This document shows, one piece after another, positions 1 to 7,018 of a stretch of 10,118 nucleotides of DNA. Under the pieces are notes generated by a model. That model was given only the letters and a program-made list of their open reading frames with translations, was not told the DNA's origin and searched no databases. Within the stretch, counting starts at the first letter, position 1. Each line of letters starts with the position of its first letter. The DNA is from JBAUHN01 sp049680295 (lineage in GTDB: Bacteria > Pseudomonadota > Alphaproteobacteria > Rhodobacterales > Rhodobacteraceae), in the NCBI GenBank assembly GCA_049680295.1, contig JBAUHN010000356.1:1-10118 (forward strand), read 5' to 3'. Both the position numbers and the translations under genes were made by a program.

Positions 1-771
1 CATGAAAATACTGCCCAGCACTGCAAGGATCAAAGCCGCAGGTGGCAGGGTGGATTTGAAGACATTGAACACAAGGCGCGCGGTCACGGGTTCAACATCC
101 TTTGGCGCAGGCGCCACCGACGGGCGCAGCCACGCGTAGACCAAAATGAACAGCCCATAAAGCAGCCCCAGCATAACGCCGGGGATCATCGCGCCCATGA
201 ACAGATCGCCCACCGAAACACGGATCTGGTCGGCCATCAACACCAGCATGATCGACGGCGGGATCAGGATGCCCAGTGTTCCGGTGGCACAGACAACCCC
301 GCAGGCCAGCGACGCATCATAGCCGTGTTTCAACATCAGCGGCACCCCAAGGATCGCCAGCAGAACCACCGCGGCACCAATGATCCCGGTCGAGGCCGCC
401 AGCAGCACCCCGATGATCACCACAGTAATTGCCAAGCCGCCACGCACCCGGCCAAACAGTTTGGTCAGATCGGTCATCAGGTCTTCGGCGATGCCGGATT
501 TATCCATCATGATGCCCATGAAAACAAACATCGGCAGTGCCACCAGAACCCAGTTGTTCATCACCGCATAAATGCGCGCCACGACGATGGAGCTATAGCC
601 CCAGTCAACGCCAAAGAACGTATCAAGGTAGGTGTCGGACATCACCGAGATAAAGGTAAAGATGACCGCCAGTCCGGCCATCAGCCATGCCACCGGGTAG
701 CCGGTGAAAATCAGCATGACAAATGAGACAAACAGCGCGATGGCCATGTATTGCGCAGGATCGGTGATCAT
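1..771 (-). CDS. dctM: TRAP transporter large permease DctM (partial)
   Basis: Large membrane subunit of a TRAP transporter, the part that carries substrate across the inner membrane using an ion gradient. The frame is open from an ATG at 771 to the window edge without a stop: 257 residues, the N-terminal portion of a protein that usually exceeds 420. It is strongly hydrophobic with many membrane segments. Family features include a GALPMFVFMG-like start of the transport domain (about residues 77-88), ASTGIIGAAVVLLAILGVP (about 125-143) and GTLGILIPPSIMLVLMADQ (about 161-180). A hydrophilic stretch rich in Pro, Lys and Glu (about 215-240) is a loop before the next membrane segment. The start lies one base after the dctQ stop (TGA-T-ATG), so the two are probably translationally coupled. 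It is the last visible gene of the adh-dctP-dctQ-dctM operon. Confidence 0.93.
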   Translation of the reverse strand, partial: MITDPAQYMAIALFVSFVMLIFTGYPVAWLMAGLAVIFTFISVMSDTYLDTFFGVDWGYSSIVVARIYAVMNNWVLVALPMFVFMGIMMDKSGIAEDLMTDLTKLFGRVRGGLAITVVIIGVLLAASTGIIGAAVVLLAILGVPLMLKHGYDASLACGVVCATGTLGILIPPSIMLVLMADQIRVSVGDLFMGAMIPGVMLGLLYGLFILVYAWLRPSVAPAPKDVEPVTARLVFNVFKSTLPPAALILAVLGSIFM

Positions 772-772
772 A

Positions 773-1375
773 TCAGGCGGCTCCGATCGGGGTTGCAGGC
801 CCGTGTCTGAGGGTTAGGAGAACGCGGATCAGCCGTGACAGGCCGACAAGAAACAATAAGGCGAAACTGAAGGTCAGCGCGCCTTTGACCAGCCAGCGGG
901 CACCCAGCCCATTGGCGGAGGTCGAGGTTTCACCGGTTTCCCAGGACAGCTGAACAAAGGGCAGCGAGTAGGCCAGGACGAAATAGACGAAAGGCATGAA
1001 CAGCAGCGTCAAACCAATCAGTTCCAGCCACATCTTGGTTTTGAACCTCAGGTTTTCATGTACAACGTCGACCCGAACATGGCCGTCATGCACAAAGGTA
1101 TAGGACATGCCGACCAGCCAGGCCGTGGCATAAAGATACCATTGCAGTTCTTCCAGTTCGATCATGCCTTGCGAAAATACGTAGCGCAGGATGACGTTGC
1201 CGATGATCACCGCCAGTAAAACCAGCCAGAGCCAACTGAACGCATCCCCGATCCGGGCAACTACCTTGTCGATCAGACGGGTCAGGGCGATATGCTGCAT
1301 CTGGGGTGCATCATGGTGCAGGTGTTCTTCGACCTGTGCCAGTATGTCAGTCTCAGTTTCGGGATCATTGGCCAT
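773..1375 (-). CDS. dctQ: TRAP transporter small permease DctQ
   Basis: Small membrane subunit that pairs with DctM in the inner membrane. The protein is 200 residues from the ATG at 1375. I prefer this start to an upstream TTG at 1420 because AGGA (minus strand, 1386-1383) sits 7 bases before it. There are four predicted membrane segments (about 44-66, 80-97, 115-137, 162-185). The family signature lies around residues 74-106: acidic residues and LQWYLYATAWLVGM, followed by the polar HDGHVRVDV loop. The hydrophilic N-terminus of about 40 residues is longer than in the smallest DctQ proteins but within the family's range. It lies between dctP (92 bases upstream, with a stem-loop in the gap) and dctM (1 base downstream). 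It is a DctQ rather than a DctQM fusion, because the two frames are separate. Confidence 0.93.
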   Translation of the reverse strand: MANDPETETDILAQVEEHLHHDAPQMQHIALTRLIDKVVARIGDAFSWLWLVLLAVIIGNVILRYVFSQGMIELEELQWYLYATAWLVGMSYTFVHDGHVRVDVVHENLRFKTKMWLELIGLTLLFMPFVYFVLAYSLPFVQLSWETGETSTSANGLGARWLVKGALTFSFALLFLVGLSRLIRVLLTLRHGPATPIGAA

Positions 1376-1409
1376 GGGCGTGTCCTGTTGTCTTTGATCT
1401 GTCAAAATG

Positions 1410-1439
1410 CTGCCTTGCAACCATGTGATCGCAAGGCAG
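1410..1439 (-). promoter_or_regulatory. Intercistronic stem-loop between dctP and dctQ
   Basis: A perfect 9-bp inverted repeat (CTGCCTTGC / GCAAGGCAG in the leftward transcript) encloses a 12-base loop. It is 28 bases after the dctP stop and about 35 bases before the dctQ start. After the stem the transcript continues CATTTTGACAG, so the U run is short. It could be a leaky terminator or an RNA-stabilising hairpin giving more binding protein than membrane subunits, a common arrangement in binding-protein-dependent operons. The structure is seen; the function is inferred. Confidence 0.55.
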
Positions 1440-1467
1440 TATAGGTATCGCTAACAGGGAGAAGCGA

Positions 1468-2532
1468 TTATTTGAAGTCGCGCGGCAGATAACCCCATTC
1501 TTTCCAGACCTGATAGTCAGCATGGAAAGCTTGCTGGGATTCCCAGATGCGCTTGAAATCCGCATCCTTGGCGGCTTCTTCGGCCATCACTTCACCGGCC
1601 ACGCGCTTAAGCTCATTGATGACGTCATCGGGCAGTTTCGCCGCGGTCACCCCTTTGCCTTCAAAGCTTTTGATCTGCGCGCCCTGCAGGGCTTCGCCGG
1701 TGGTCAGCGCCCGCATGGTTGCCGCCGTACAGGCCATTTCGAACAGGGCCTGATCTGCCTTGCTCAGCGCATTCCACATGTCGAGGTTGATCATGAAGTG
1801 CGTAGATGTCGACGGCTGGTGCCAGCCCGGGAACAGGTTGTATTTGGCGATTTTGTAGAAACCCAGAATTTCGTCGATGGCTGGCATCGAATATTCCGTG
1901 GCGTCCAGCGTGCCCTTTTCCAGAGCGCCAAAAATCTCGCCACCTGCCATCAAGGTTGCCGATGCACCGATCCGGTTCAGCACTTGACCACCCAGACCCG
2001 AAAAGCGGATTTTCAAACCTTCAAGATCGCTCAGGCTTTCAATTGGCTTGCGGAACCAGCCCGCCGTTTCTGGCCCGATTGTTGAACACAACAGCGGGTG
2101 AATGTTGCTTTTGTGGTAAAGTTCGGCCGCCAGGTCGGCGCCTTCGCCTTCAAACCACCAGGCGGCGTATTCCTGCGGCTCCATGCCAAATGGCACGGCG
2201 GAAAACAGCACCGCAGCGGGGATGCGACCCTGATCATAGGCCATGTAGTTATAGGCCGCTGGCAGATCGCCCCGGCTGATCGAGGGCGAGATTTCCAAGG
2301 GGGGCACGATTTTACCCGGCTCAAAGATTTTCAGGTTGATGCGCCCATCTGTGACTGTCTTAAGAGTATCGGCCAGACGTGCGGCAGGATCACCCAGCGC
2401 CGGCCAGCCGGTATTGAACGTCGCCTGGACCTTCCATTTGATCGAATCTTGTGCCACGGCCGCCGTTGCCACAGCCCCAAGTGCGATAGCGCTGATCGCG
2501 GTCGCAATTGCGGTCTTTTTCACCAGGTTCAT
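1468..2532 (-). CDS. dctP: TRAP transporter substrate-binding protein DctP (TakP-like)
   Basis: Periplasmic solute receptor that captures the substrate and delivers it to DctQM. It has 354 residues, the normal length. A Sec signal peptide covers about residues 1-27: basic NLVKK, a hydrophobic Ala/Ile core, and AVA before QDS. The mature domain has the family layout. EGLKIRF at 171-177 carries the conserved Arg (R176) that grips a substrate carboxylate. ALEKGTLDATEYSMP at 203-217 holds Glu213, which resembles the metal/substrate-binding Glu of TakP. FPGWHQPST follows at 234-242. The similarity to TakP (2-oxoacid binding) is from memory of motifs, so a carboxylate ligand is likely but its identity is open. 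A strong AAGGAGG site lies 7 bases before the ATG. The gene follows the alcohol dehydrogenase by 42 bases. Confidence 0.95.
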   Translation of the reverse strand: MNLVKKTAIATAISAIALGAVATAAVAQDSIKWKVQATFNTGWPALGDPAARLADTLKTVTDGRINLKIFEPGKIVPPLEISPSISRGDLPAAYNYMAYDQGRIPAAVLFSAVPFGMEPQEYAAWWFEGEGADLAAELYHKSNIHPLLCSTIGPETAGWFRKPIESLSDLEGLKIRFSGLGGQVLNRIGASATLMAGGEIFGALEKGTLDATEYSMPAIDEILGFYKIAKYNLFPGWHQPSTSTHFMINLDMWNALSKADQALFEMACTAATMRALTTGEALQGAQIKSFEGKGVTAAKLPDDVINELKRVAGEVMAEEAAKDADFKRIWESQQAFHADYQVWKEWGYLPRDFK

Positions 2533-2574
2533 TATCTTTCCTCCTTGATTGAACTCAGTTTTTCGAATTAGGGC

Positions 2575-3744
2575 TTAGCCCCATGCCTTTTGGTAAAGGT
2601 CTGTTATTTCTTCTTCTGTGGGCACGCGCGGGTTGTTTGCGGGTGCACCGGATCGCATCGCATCTTGTGCCATAGCGGTTTGTTTTTGGACATAACTGTC
2701 CGGCGACAGGCCGAACTGCGACAGGCTTGGCACCTCAAGGCGCGCGTTGTAATCGTATAGTCCGGCAACCAGCGCGCCACATGCTTTGTCGTCACTATCG
2801 CGGTCTTCGGCCAAGCCCAAAGCGCGTGCGCAGTCGGCATAACGGGTTGGTGCCGCCCTGCGCGAGTAATCGGTGATTGTTGGCAACAACATTGCGTTGC
2901 TCATGCCGTGGGGGACGTGAAACAGGCTGCCAAGCGGGCGGCTCATGGCGTGGACCAAAGCGATGGACGCATTGGTAAAGGCCAGGCCGCCAAAGGTCGC
3001 GGCCAACATCAACGCCTCGCGGGCTGGCAGGTTGTCAGGGGCGTTGTATGCCGTTTCCACGTGCGCCGCGACCAGACGCATGCAGTCCAGCGCCATCCGG
3101 TCAGAATAAAGCGTCGCCTTGCGGCTGACATAGGCCTCAATCGCGTGGGTCAGCGTGTCCAACGCATTGTCCGCGATCAGACGTTTGGGTTTTGACAATG
3201 ACAGTTCGTAGTCGACAATCGCCGCATCGGGTACAAACCCCTCGCCGCGACATGAAATTTTCTCGCGGGTGGCGTTATGAATGATGACCGTATGATGTGT
3301 CACCTCAGACCCGGTGCCCGCCGTTGTCGGGATCGCCATCATCGGCAGGCCCGATCCGTTGAACACATTCGGCGGGCGGTAATCCTGAATGTCGTGACTG
3401 TTTATTGCCATCACCGCGATTGCCTTGCCTGCATCCAGCGGGCTGCCGCCGCCCAGGCCGATGACCGCATCATGGTTGCCGTCAACCAAAGCTTTGACCC
3501 CTGCAAGAACAATATCATCGGTCGGGTCTGGCAAAACCGCGTCAAAAACAGCGCTTTTCAACCCGCCCCGGGTCAGGTGATCCTGCAATTTGCCGACGAT
3601 GCCCACGTCGACCATCACCTTGTCCGTGACAATAAGTGGGTTGGTGATCGATCCGATCTTGCCCAGCATCTCTACGACATCGCGCAATGCACCTTTGCCG
3701 ATGTTCAGATGCCGCGGCGCACAAACACATACCGTATCTGGCAT
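2575..3744 (-). CDS. Iron-containing alcohol dehydrogenase
   Basis: Group III (iron-dependent) dehydrogenase interconverting an alcohol and an aldehyde or ketone, probably with NAD(H), in the cytoplasm. At 389 residues it is a normal length. The N-terminal nucleotide-binding half shows IVTDK (38-42, with Asp41 where NAD-preferring members have an acid), GLGGGSPLDAGKA (96-108) and PTTAGTGSEVT (139-149). The C-terminal half supplies the metal ligands D196, H200, H265 and H279, all present with FucO-like spacing. The residue four after H265 is Arg (SRP), whereas FucO has His there, so it belongs to a different substrate subfamily. It is the first gene of the leftward operon; GGGAGG lies 6 bases before the ATG. 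Its company with a TRAP system suggests it acts on the imported compound or a derivative. Lactaldehyde, propanediol or hydroxyacid-type substrates are all possible. Confidence 0.92.
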   Translation of the reverse strand: MPDTVCVCAPRHLNIGKGALRDVVEMLGKIGSITNPLIVTDKVMVDVGIVGKLQDHLTRGGLKSAVFDAVLPDPTDDIVLAGVKALVDGNHDAVIGLGGGSPLDAGKAIAVMAINSHDIQDYRPPNVFNGSGLPMMAIPTTAGTGSEVTHHTVIIHNATREKISCRGEGFVPDAAIVDYELSLSKPKRLIADNALDTLTHAIEAYVSRKATLYSDRMALDCMRLVAAHVETAYNAPDNLPAREALMLAATFGGLAFTNASIALVHAMSRPLGSLFHVPHGMSNAMLLPTITDYSRRAAPTRYADCARALGLAEDRDSDDKACGALVAGLYDYNARLEVPSLSQFGLSPDSYVQKQTAMAQDAMRSGAPANNPRVPTEEEITDLYQKAWG

Positions 3745-3800
3745 AAGGACCCTCCCAGTTCTATCGATCGGAACCGCAGTCCTGATCGCATTTCACCAGA

Positions 3801-3829
3801 GCCTAAGTCAGGTTCAGCCAGTCTGTCAA
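3801..3829 (-). promoter_or_regulatory. Predicted promoter of the adh-dctPQM operon
   Basis: On the minus strand a perfect TTGACA (3829-3824) is followed after 17 bases by TTAGGC (3806-3801), a weak -10. Transcription would start about 50 bases before the dehydrogenase ATG. The TTGACA lies in the left arm of the inverted repeat 3824-3862. The promoter upstream of the M24 gene (7047-7019) has the same TTGACA, the same 17-base spacer and a near-identical TTAGCG, which supports the call. Confidence 0.45.
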
Positions 3830-3862
3830 TTAAACGATAGAAAAATTCTCATTTAATTGACA
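3824..3862. repeat. 11-bp inverted repeat between adh and the IclR regulator (candidate operator)
   Basis: TGTCAATTAAA (3824-3834) and TTTAATTGACA (3852-3862) are perfect inverted copies separated by 17 bases; arm centres are 28 bases apart. Each arm carries an outward-facing TTGACA, so the repeat places two divergent -35 elements symmetrically. It is therefore both a promoter architecture and a plausible binding site for the divergent IclR-family protein, which would then control both directions. The symmetry is seen; binding is inferred. Confidence 0.6.
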
Positions 3863-3884
3863 AGCTCGCGAAAACCTCCATATT
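3857..3884 (+). promoter_or_regulatory. Predicted rightward promoter for the small ORF and IclR regulator
   Basis: A perfect TTGACA at 3857-3862 is followed by CATATT at 3879-3884 (spacer 16, four of six -10 positions). A start near 3890 would leave a short leader before the ribosome site at 3906-3911. It overlaps the right arm of the inverted repeat. Confidence 0.4.
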
Positions 3885-3918
3885 GAAAAGCAATCCTAAC
3901 GACCAAGAAGGTGACCAA

Positions 3919-4086
3919 ATGAAACGCCCACACCGGTCTATCGCCGGGACCGACGCTGAAAACGCCCGCTGTCAGGCGATCTGCGCATCTATGCTCCTTA
4001 AGGGACCGGGTCCTACGTCACGGTGTAACCTGCCTTGGAGGCATGATGGACTTTCCGTTTTGTGGCGATATTGCTGTTTGCGATAA
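3919..4086 (+). CDS. Small ORF of unknown function ahead of the IclR regulator
   Basis: A 55-residue reading frame beginning MKRPHRSIAGTDAEN. An AAGAAGG ribosome site ends about 7 bases before the ATG, and the predicted rightward promoter lies just upstream, so promoter, ribosome site and start codon are in a sensible order. It ends 19 bases before the regulator ATG, which itself has a poor ribosome site, so coupled translation is possible. The peptide is basic and has five Cys, with no membrane segment or recognised domain. It could be a leader peptide, a small protein, or the decayed start of a lost gene. I do not recognise it, and it may not be a real protein. Confidence 0.3.
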   Translation: MKRPHRSIAGTDAENARCQAICASMLLKGPGPTSRCNLPWRHDGLSVLWRYCCLR

Positions 4087-4105
4087 ATTCGAAAGATGAT
4101 TGATC

Positions 4106-4888
4106 ATGGCCGAACCAAAAACCACGCGAAATTCACCAAGACGAATCCTTGAGATCATCGAGGCCATCTGTCTCAATCCGGAATCCGCGACCGCATCGGG
4201 GCTGTCGACGTCTTTGAACATTCCGGCGCCGACCATCTATCGCTGGCTCGACGCCTTATGCGAAGAAAGATTTATCGCCGCGCATGCGTCGGGCTACTAC
4301 GTGCCGGGCGAAAGGTTTCGGAACCTCACATTGAACAGCCTGCGGTATGAGCCAAACGTCACCGTACGCCGCTCGATTCTGCGGGGATTGTCGGTGCAGT
4401 TGAAAGAAACGGTCAGCCTTGCGGTGCCACATGGCACGAAACTGATCTATTTTGACCGGCTCGAATCCCATTGGCCGTTTCAGGTCAACCTGAAAGTAGG
4501 GGATGAGCTGCCGTTGCATTGCTGCGCGTCAGGAAAGATGTATCTGTCGACCCTGGTTATCGAAGAGGCGATGGGCATCTTTGAGCGCATTCCCGAAAAA
4601 GCATCTGCAAGACACACCATCACCGATGCCACAGCCTTTGAGGCCGAACTGCGCGAGATCAAGGCCACCGGTTTCGCGCTGGATAATCAAGAATGGTTTG
4701 ACGATATGGTCGGCGCCGCCGTTCCAATCTTCAACGATGGCGGCACATTGGCGGCCTGTCTGTCGACGCATTCGTTGGTGACCCGCAAGCCAATGCAAAG
4801 CCTGCGTGACGATGTTTCCGCAATGAAAGCTGCCGCCAATGACCTTAGGGCCAACCTGATCACGACGCCCGGCGGCACCGGCCAATAG
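4106..4888 (+). CDS. IclR-family transcriptional regulator
   Basis: DNA-binding regulator of 260 residues, typical for the family. I chose the ATG at 4106 over a TTG two codons earlier; the ribosome site is weak either way (GAAAGA about 10 bases upstream). The N-terminal winged helix-turn-helix spans about 12-68, with recognition helix APTIYRWLDAL at 41-51. The C-terminal effector-binding domain covers about 80-250 and contains the family motifs LPLHCCASGKMYLS (135-148), TGFALDNQEW (188-197) and VGAAVPIFNDGG (202-213). It is divergent from the adh-dctPQM operon and very probably controls it, binding an intermediate or the transported substrate. IclR proteins can repress or activate; the direction cannot be told here. 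The inverted repeat at 3824-3862 is the best operator candidate. Confidence 0.92.
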   Translation: MAEPKTTRNSPRRILEIIEAICLNPESATASGLSTSLNIPAPTIYRWLDALCEERFIAAHASGYYVPGERFRNLTLNSLRYEPNVTVRRSILRGLSVQLKETVSLAVPHGTKLIYFDRLESHWPFQVNLKVGDELPLHCCASGKMYLSTLVIEEAMGIFERIPEKASARHTITDATAFEAELREIKATGFALDNQEWFDDMVGAAVPIFNDGGTLAACLSTHSLVTRKPMQSLRDDVSAMKAAANDLRANLITTPGGTGQ

Positions 4889-4905
4889 GAAGAGCGCGCG
4901 TTAAG

Positions 4906-5007
4906 AAATAGCCTGGTGCCTGTCAGTTCTGCGCGGATATCGTCAAACACAGCTTTTGTTCGTGCACGAGATATCGTCTCAAAACGGACGCCCTCAGACG
5001 CAGGCAA
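4906..5007 (-). pseudogene. Possible N-terminal remnant of a GntR-family regulator
   Basis: About 34 codons just downstream of the amidase stop, in the same frame, starting at a TTG. They contain SRARTKAVFDDIRAELTGTRL, which resembles the stretch before the helix-turn-helix of GntR/FCD regulators (a T..AVFD.IRA.I..G.L pattern). After this the similarity ends, and the frame runs antisense into the end of the IclR gene with no helix-turn-helix. If real, it is the stump of a regulator lost when the two clusters were joined. The resemblance is short and could be chance. Confidence 0.3.
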
Positions 5008-5025
5008 AGCGACTAACGTGCAGAG

Positions 5026-5820
5026 TTAGTTAATGCTTGCCATTAGCTTCTTTGCATCCTGCAAATATGGCAGACGGCGTTGTGCTGTTGCGACCAGGTC
5101 AGGCTCTATCTGTGCATAAATTACGCCTGACAGGTCACCTGCACGGGCAAGCTCTTGGCCATTTGGGGCTGCGACAAAGCTTTGCCCCAGAAAACGCATG
5201 CCGTTTTCGGTTCCCGCGCTATTGGAATAGGCAAGAAAGACCCCGTTCTCATAGGCGCGGGTCGGGATCATGGTGTGCGAAACCCATCCCCATTGATCGC
5301 CAAGGGCGGTCGGCACCAAGATGAGTTCAGCGCCCATTGAGGCCACGTGGCGGGCGGTTTCGGGGAACTCAGCATCATAGCAAATCAGGGTGGCGATACG
5401 CAGATCAAGATAGGTAAAGAGGGTGCAGCCCAGTCCGCGCGAAAAATGGTCAGCTTCGAACCCTGGTGGAATAGCCAGTTTGCGGTGCCTGCCAAGAATT
5501 GCGCCATCCGGCCCAAAGCACTGTGCCGCATTGTAGACGTTGGTACCGTCCTGTTCGGCAAAGCCGTAGTGGATCGCCACGCCAAATAACTTTGCCAACT
5601 CGGCAATGACTTTGGCGGTTGGCCCATCCGCAAATTCGGCACGGGCGGCGATTTGATCGCCGATATTATAACCGGTTGCAAACAACTCTGGCAGCAACAG
5701 CAGATCGGATTTCTTTGCCGCCACATCAGGCAAGATGTGCCGAAGCCATCCAAGGCGATCGCGCGGCGTAGCGAGATCGGCAGGGGACTGGCCAACAGCC
5801 AGATGGAAAGTGCGTCTCAT
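5026..5820 (-). CDS. Carbon-nitrogen hydrolase (nitrilase superfamily amidase)
   Basis: Cytoplasmic enzyme of the nitrilase superfamily, which cleaves non-peptide C-N bonds such as amides, carbamoyl groups or, less often, nitriles. The 264 residues cover one complete domain. The catalytic triad is visible: Glu45 in LLLPELFATGY, Lys114 in GRHRKLAIPPGFE and Cys147 in ATLICYDAEFPE. Glu122 in PGFEAD is the likely supporting acid. The Cys-Tyr-Asp context and length fit the omega-amidase / (R)-amidase / carbamoylase group rather than true nitrilases, which are longer. Its ATG is one base after the stop of the M24 gene (TAA-C-ATG), so the two are almost certainly co-translated and probably act in one pathway. 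It is convergent with the IclR gene, with 137 bases between them. Confidence 0.9.
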   Translation of the reverse strand: MRRTFHLAVGQSPADLATPRDRLGWLRHILPDVAAKKSDLLLLPELFATGYNIGDQIAARAEFADGPTAKVIAELAKLFGVAIHYGFAEQDGTNVYNAAQCFGPDGAILGRHRKLAIPPGFEADHFSRGLGCTLFTYLDLRIATLICYDAEFPETARHVASMGAELILVPTALGDQWGWVSHTMIPTRAYENGVFLAYSNSAGTENGMRFLGQSFVAAPNGQELARAGDLSGVIYAQIEPDLVATAQRRLPYLQDAKKLMASIN

Positions 5821-5821
5821 G

Positions 5822-6979
5822 TTACGCCTGTGTGACCAACAGTGACCGGGGGTATTCCGTGATATAGTCGCAGCCCGTTTCAGTCACCACAATCGAGTCG
5901 CCAATCCGGCCTGCCGTCACCCCATCAATCGAGATGCCCCCATCGACAGCAAACGTCATGCCGGTTTCCAGGATGGTCATATCACCTGCCTTGAGTTCCG
6001 GAGCCTCCAGATAGGCCACACCAATTGAGCGGCCCGTGCGGTAGCCCGTCTCATATCCGCGCGCATCGTAGACAGCGTTCGCTGCCGCAGCGACGTCCTG
6101 CGCCAACACACCTGGACGAATGGCCGCAATTGCCGCCTGTTGCGCCGCAATCGCCGCTTCCTGGACACGTGCGGCATCGTCTTTCACTTCACCGACATGG
6201 AACATTCGGTCAAAACCCAGCTTATATTGTTTAAACTGCGCCATGTTGCAAAAGCAGAAATAGACCGGGTCCGCATGTTCGTATCGTTTCACCGATGCGC
6301 GGCGGTGGACCATTGATGTGTCCTTGCCGCTTTGCAAAATCTGCAGATTGTGGATCATCGGCGACACAAACCGATCCCAACCTTTGTCTGTCAAAAAGGT
6401 CGCGGCCTTGCGTGAGCCTGCCTCGATCACGGCCAGCGCGCTTTCATATTCCTGCACGCCGACACGCAGACTGCCATGTGCTGCGGCCATCATGGCACCG
6501 GCGATCAACCCGGCTTCCTTCATCACTTCGATCTCGAACGGAGACTTTATCATGCGCAAGGCCCCCAACACAGGTGAGATGTCTTTTATCGGCACACCCG
6601 TAAAGGTGTCATCCAAGAGATTGCGTACAATGGCAGGGATCGTGTTGCGTTCTACCCAAATCTCAGCCGGTTTTGCGCCTAAGGCCCCCGCAAGAGCGGC
6701 CTGCCAGGTGTTGTTGCCAAAGTCTTCCCACACGCGAACGTCTTCTATCCACGTCATCTCGCTTACCATTTCAGATTCCATCAGCGGCGTGATAACAATC
6801 GGCGCGTCCTGCGTCTTGATTACCACCATGGATGGCCTGCCAAATTCAATCCCGAGGTATCCCCAGAAACCCGCGAGGTATGCCATCGAGCTTTCGTCGG
6901 TAAAAACGGCGCATTCGATCCCGCGGTCTTTCATGCGCTGCTGTAGGGCAAATGTGCGTTTTTTGGCTTCTTCGAGCAT
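5822..6979 (-). CDS. M24-fold hydrolase, creatinase/ectoine-hydrolase-like (metal ligands lost)
   Basis: Pita-bread (M24) protein of 385 residues from the ATG at 6979. AGGA 6 bases upstream supports this over a TTG two codons earlier. Residues are numbered here from that TTG. It has the creatinase-type N-terminal domain (about 10-140) and the catalytic domain (about 150-380). The conserved catalytic His is present (H227, in SGKDTSMVHRR). By my alignment the five metal-ligand positions of M24 peptidases are all changed: Cys244, Gly257, Arg319, Asp348 and Gly362. It also has GYRTGRSIGV where peptidases have GHGIG. It is thus unlikely to be a working metallo-aminopeptidase and more like creatinase or ectoine hydrolase, which open amidine or lactam-type bonds. 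It heads a two-gene operon with a C-N hydrolase and is divergent from a GntR regulator. Family assignment is firm; substrate is unknown. Confidence 0.88.
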   Translation of the reverse strand: MLEEAKKRTFALQQRMKDRGIECAVFTDESSMAYLAGFWGYLGIEFGRPSMVVIKTQDAPIVITPLMESEMVSEMTWIEDVRVWEDFGNNTWQAALAGALGAKPAEIWVERNTIPAIVRNLLDDTFTGVPIKDISPVLGALRMIKSPFEIEVMKEAGLIAGAMMAAAHGSLRVGVQEYESALAVIEAGSRKAATFLTDKGWDRFVSPMIHNLQILQSGKDTSMVHRRASVKRYEHADPVYFCFCNMAQFKQYKLGFDRMFHVGEVKDDAARVQEAAIAAQQAAIAAIRPGVLAQDVAAAANAVYDARGYETGYRTGRSIGVAYLEAPELKAGDMTILETGMTFAVDGGISIDGVTAGRIGDSIVVTETGCDYITEYPRSLLVTQA

Positions 6980-7018
6980 GTTCAATCCTGATTTGCGGGA
7001 CGTTGGTTAATCTAAAAA

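Noticed and set aside
325..726. Rightward reading frame opposite dctM, rich in His and Gln
   Set aside because: The opposite strand encodes a clear membrane permease; the composition is the antisense of hydrophobic codons.
1522..2085. 187-codon rightward frame opposite dctP
   Set aside because: Shadow of a strongly conserved binding protein; no ribosome site or recognisable domain.
3277..3840. 187-codon rightward frame opposite the dehydrogenase start and promoter
   Set aside because: Antisense of the dehydrogenase metal-binding and NAD-binding regions; no family features.
5012..5030. Small hairpin ACTAAC / GTTAGT at the amidase stop codon as a terminator
   Set aside because: Only six weak pairs, overlapping the stop codon, and no T run.
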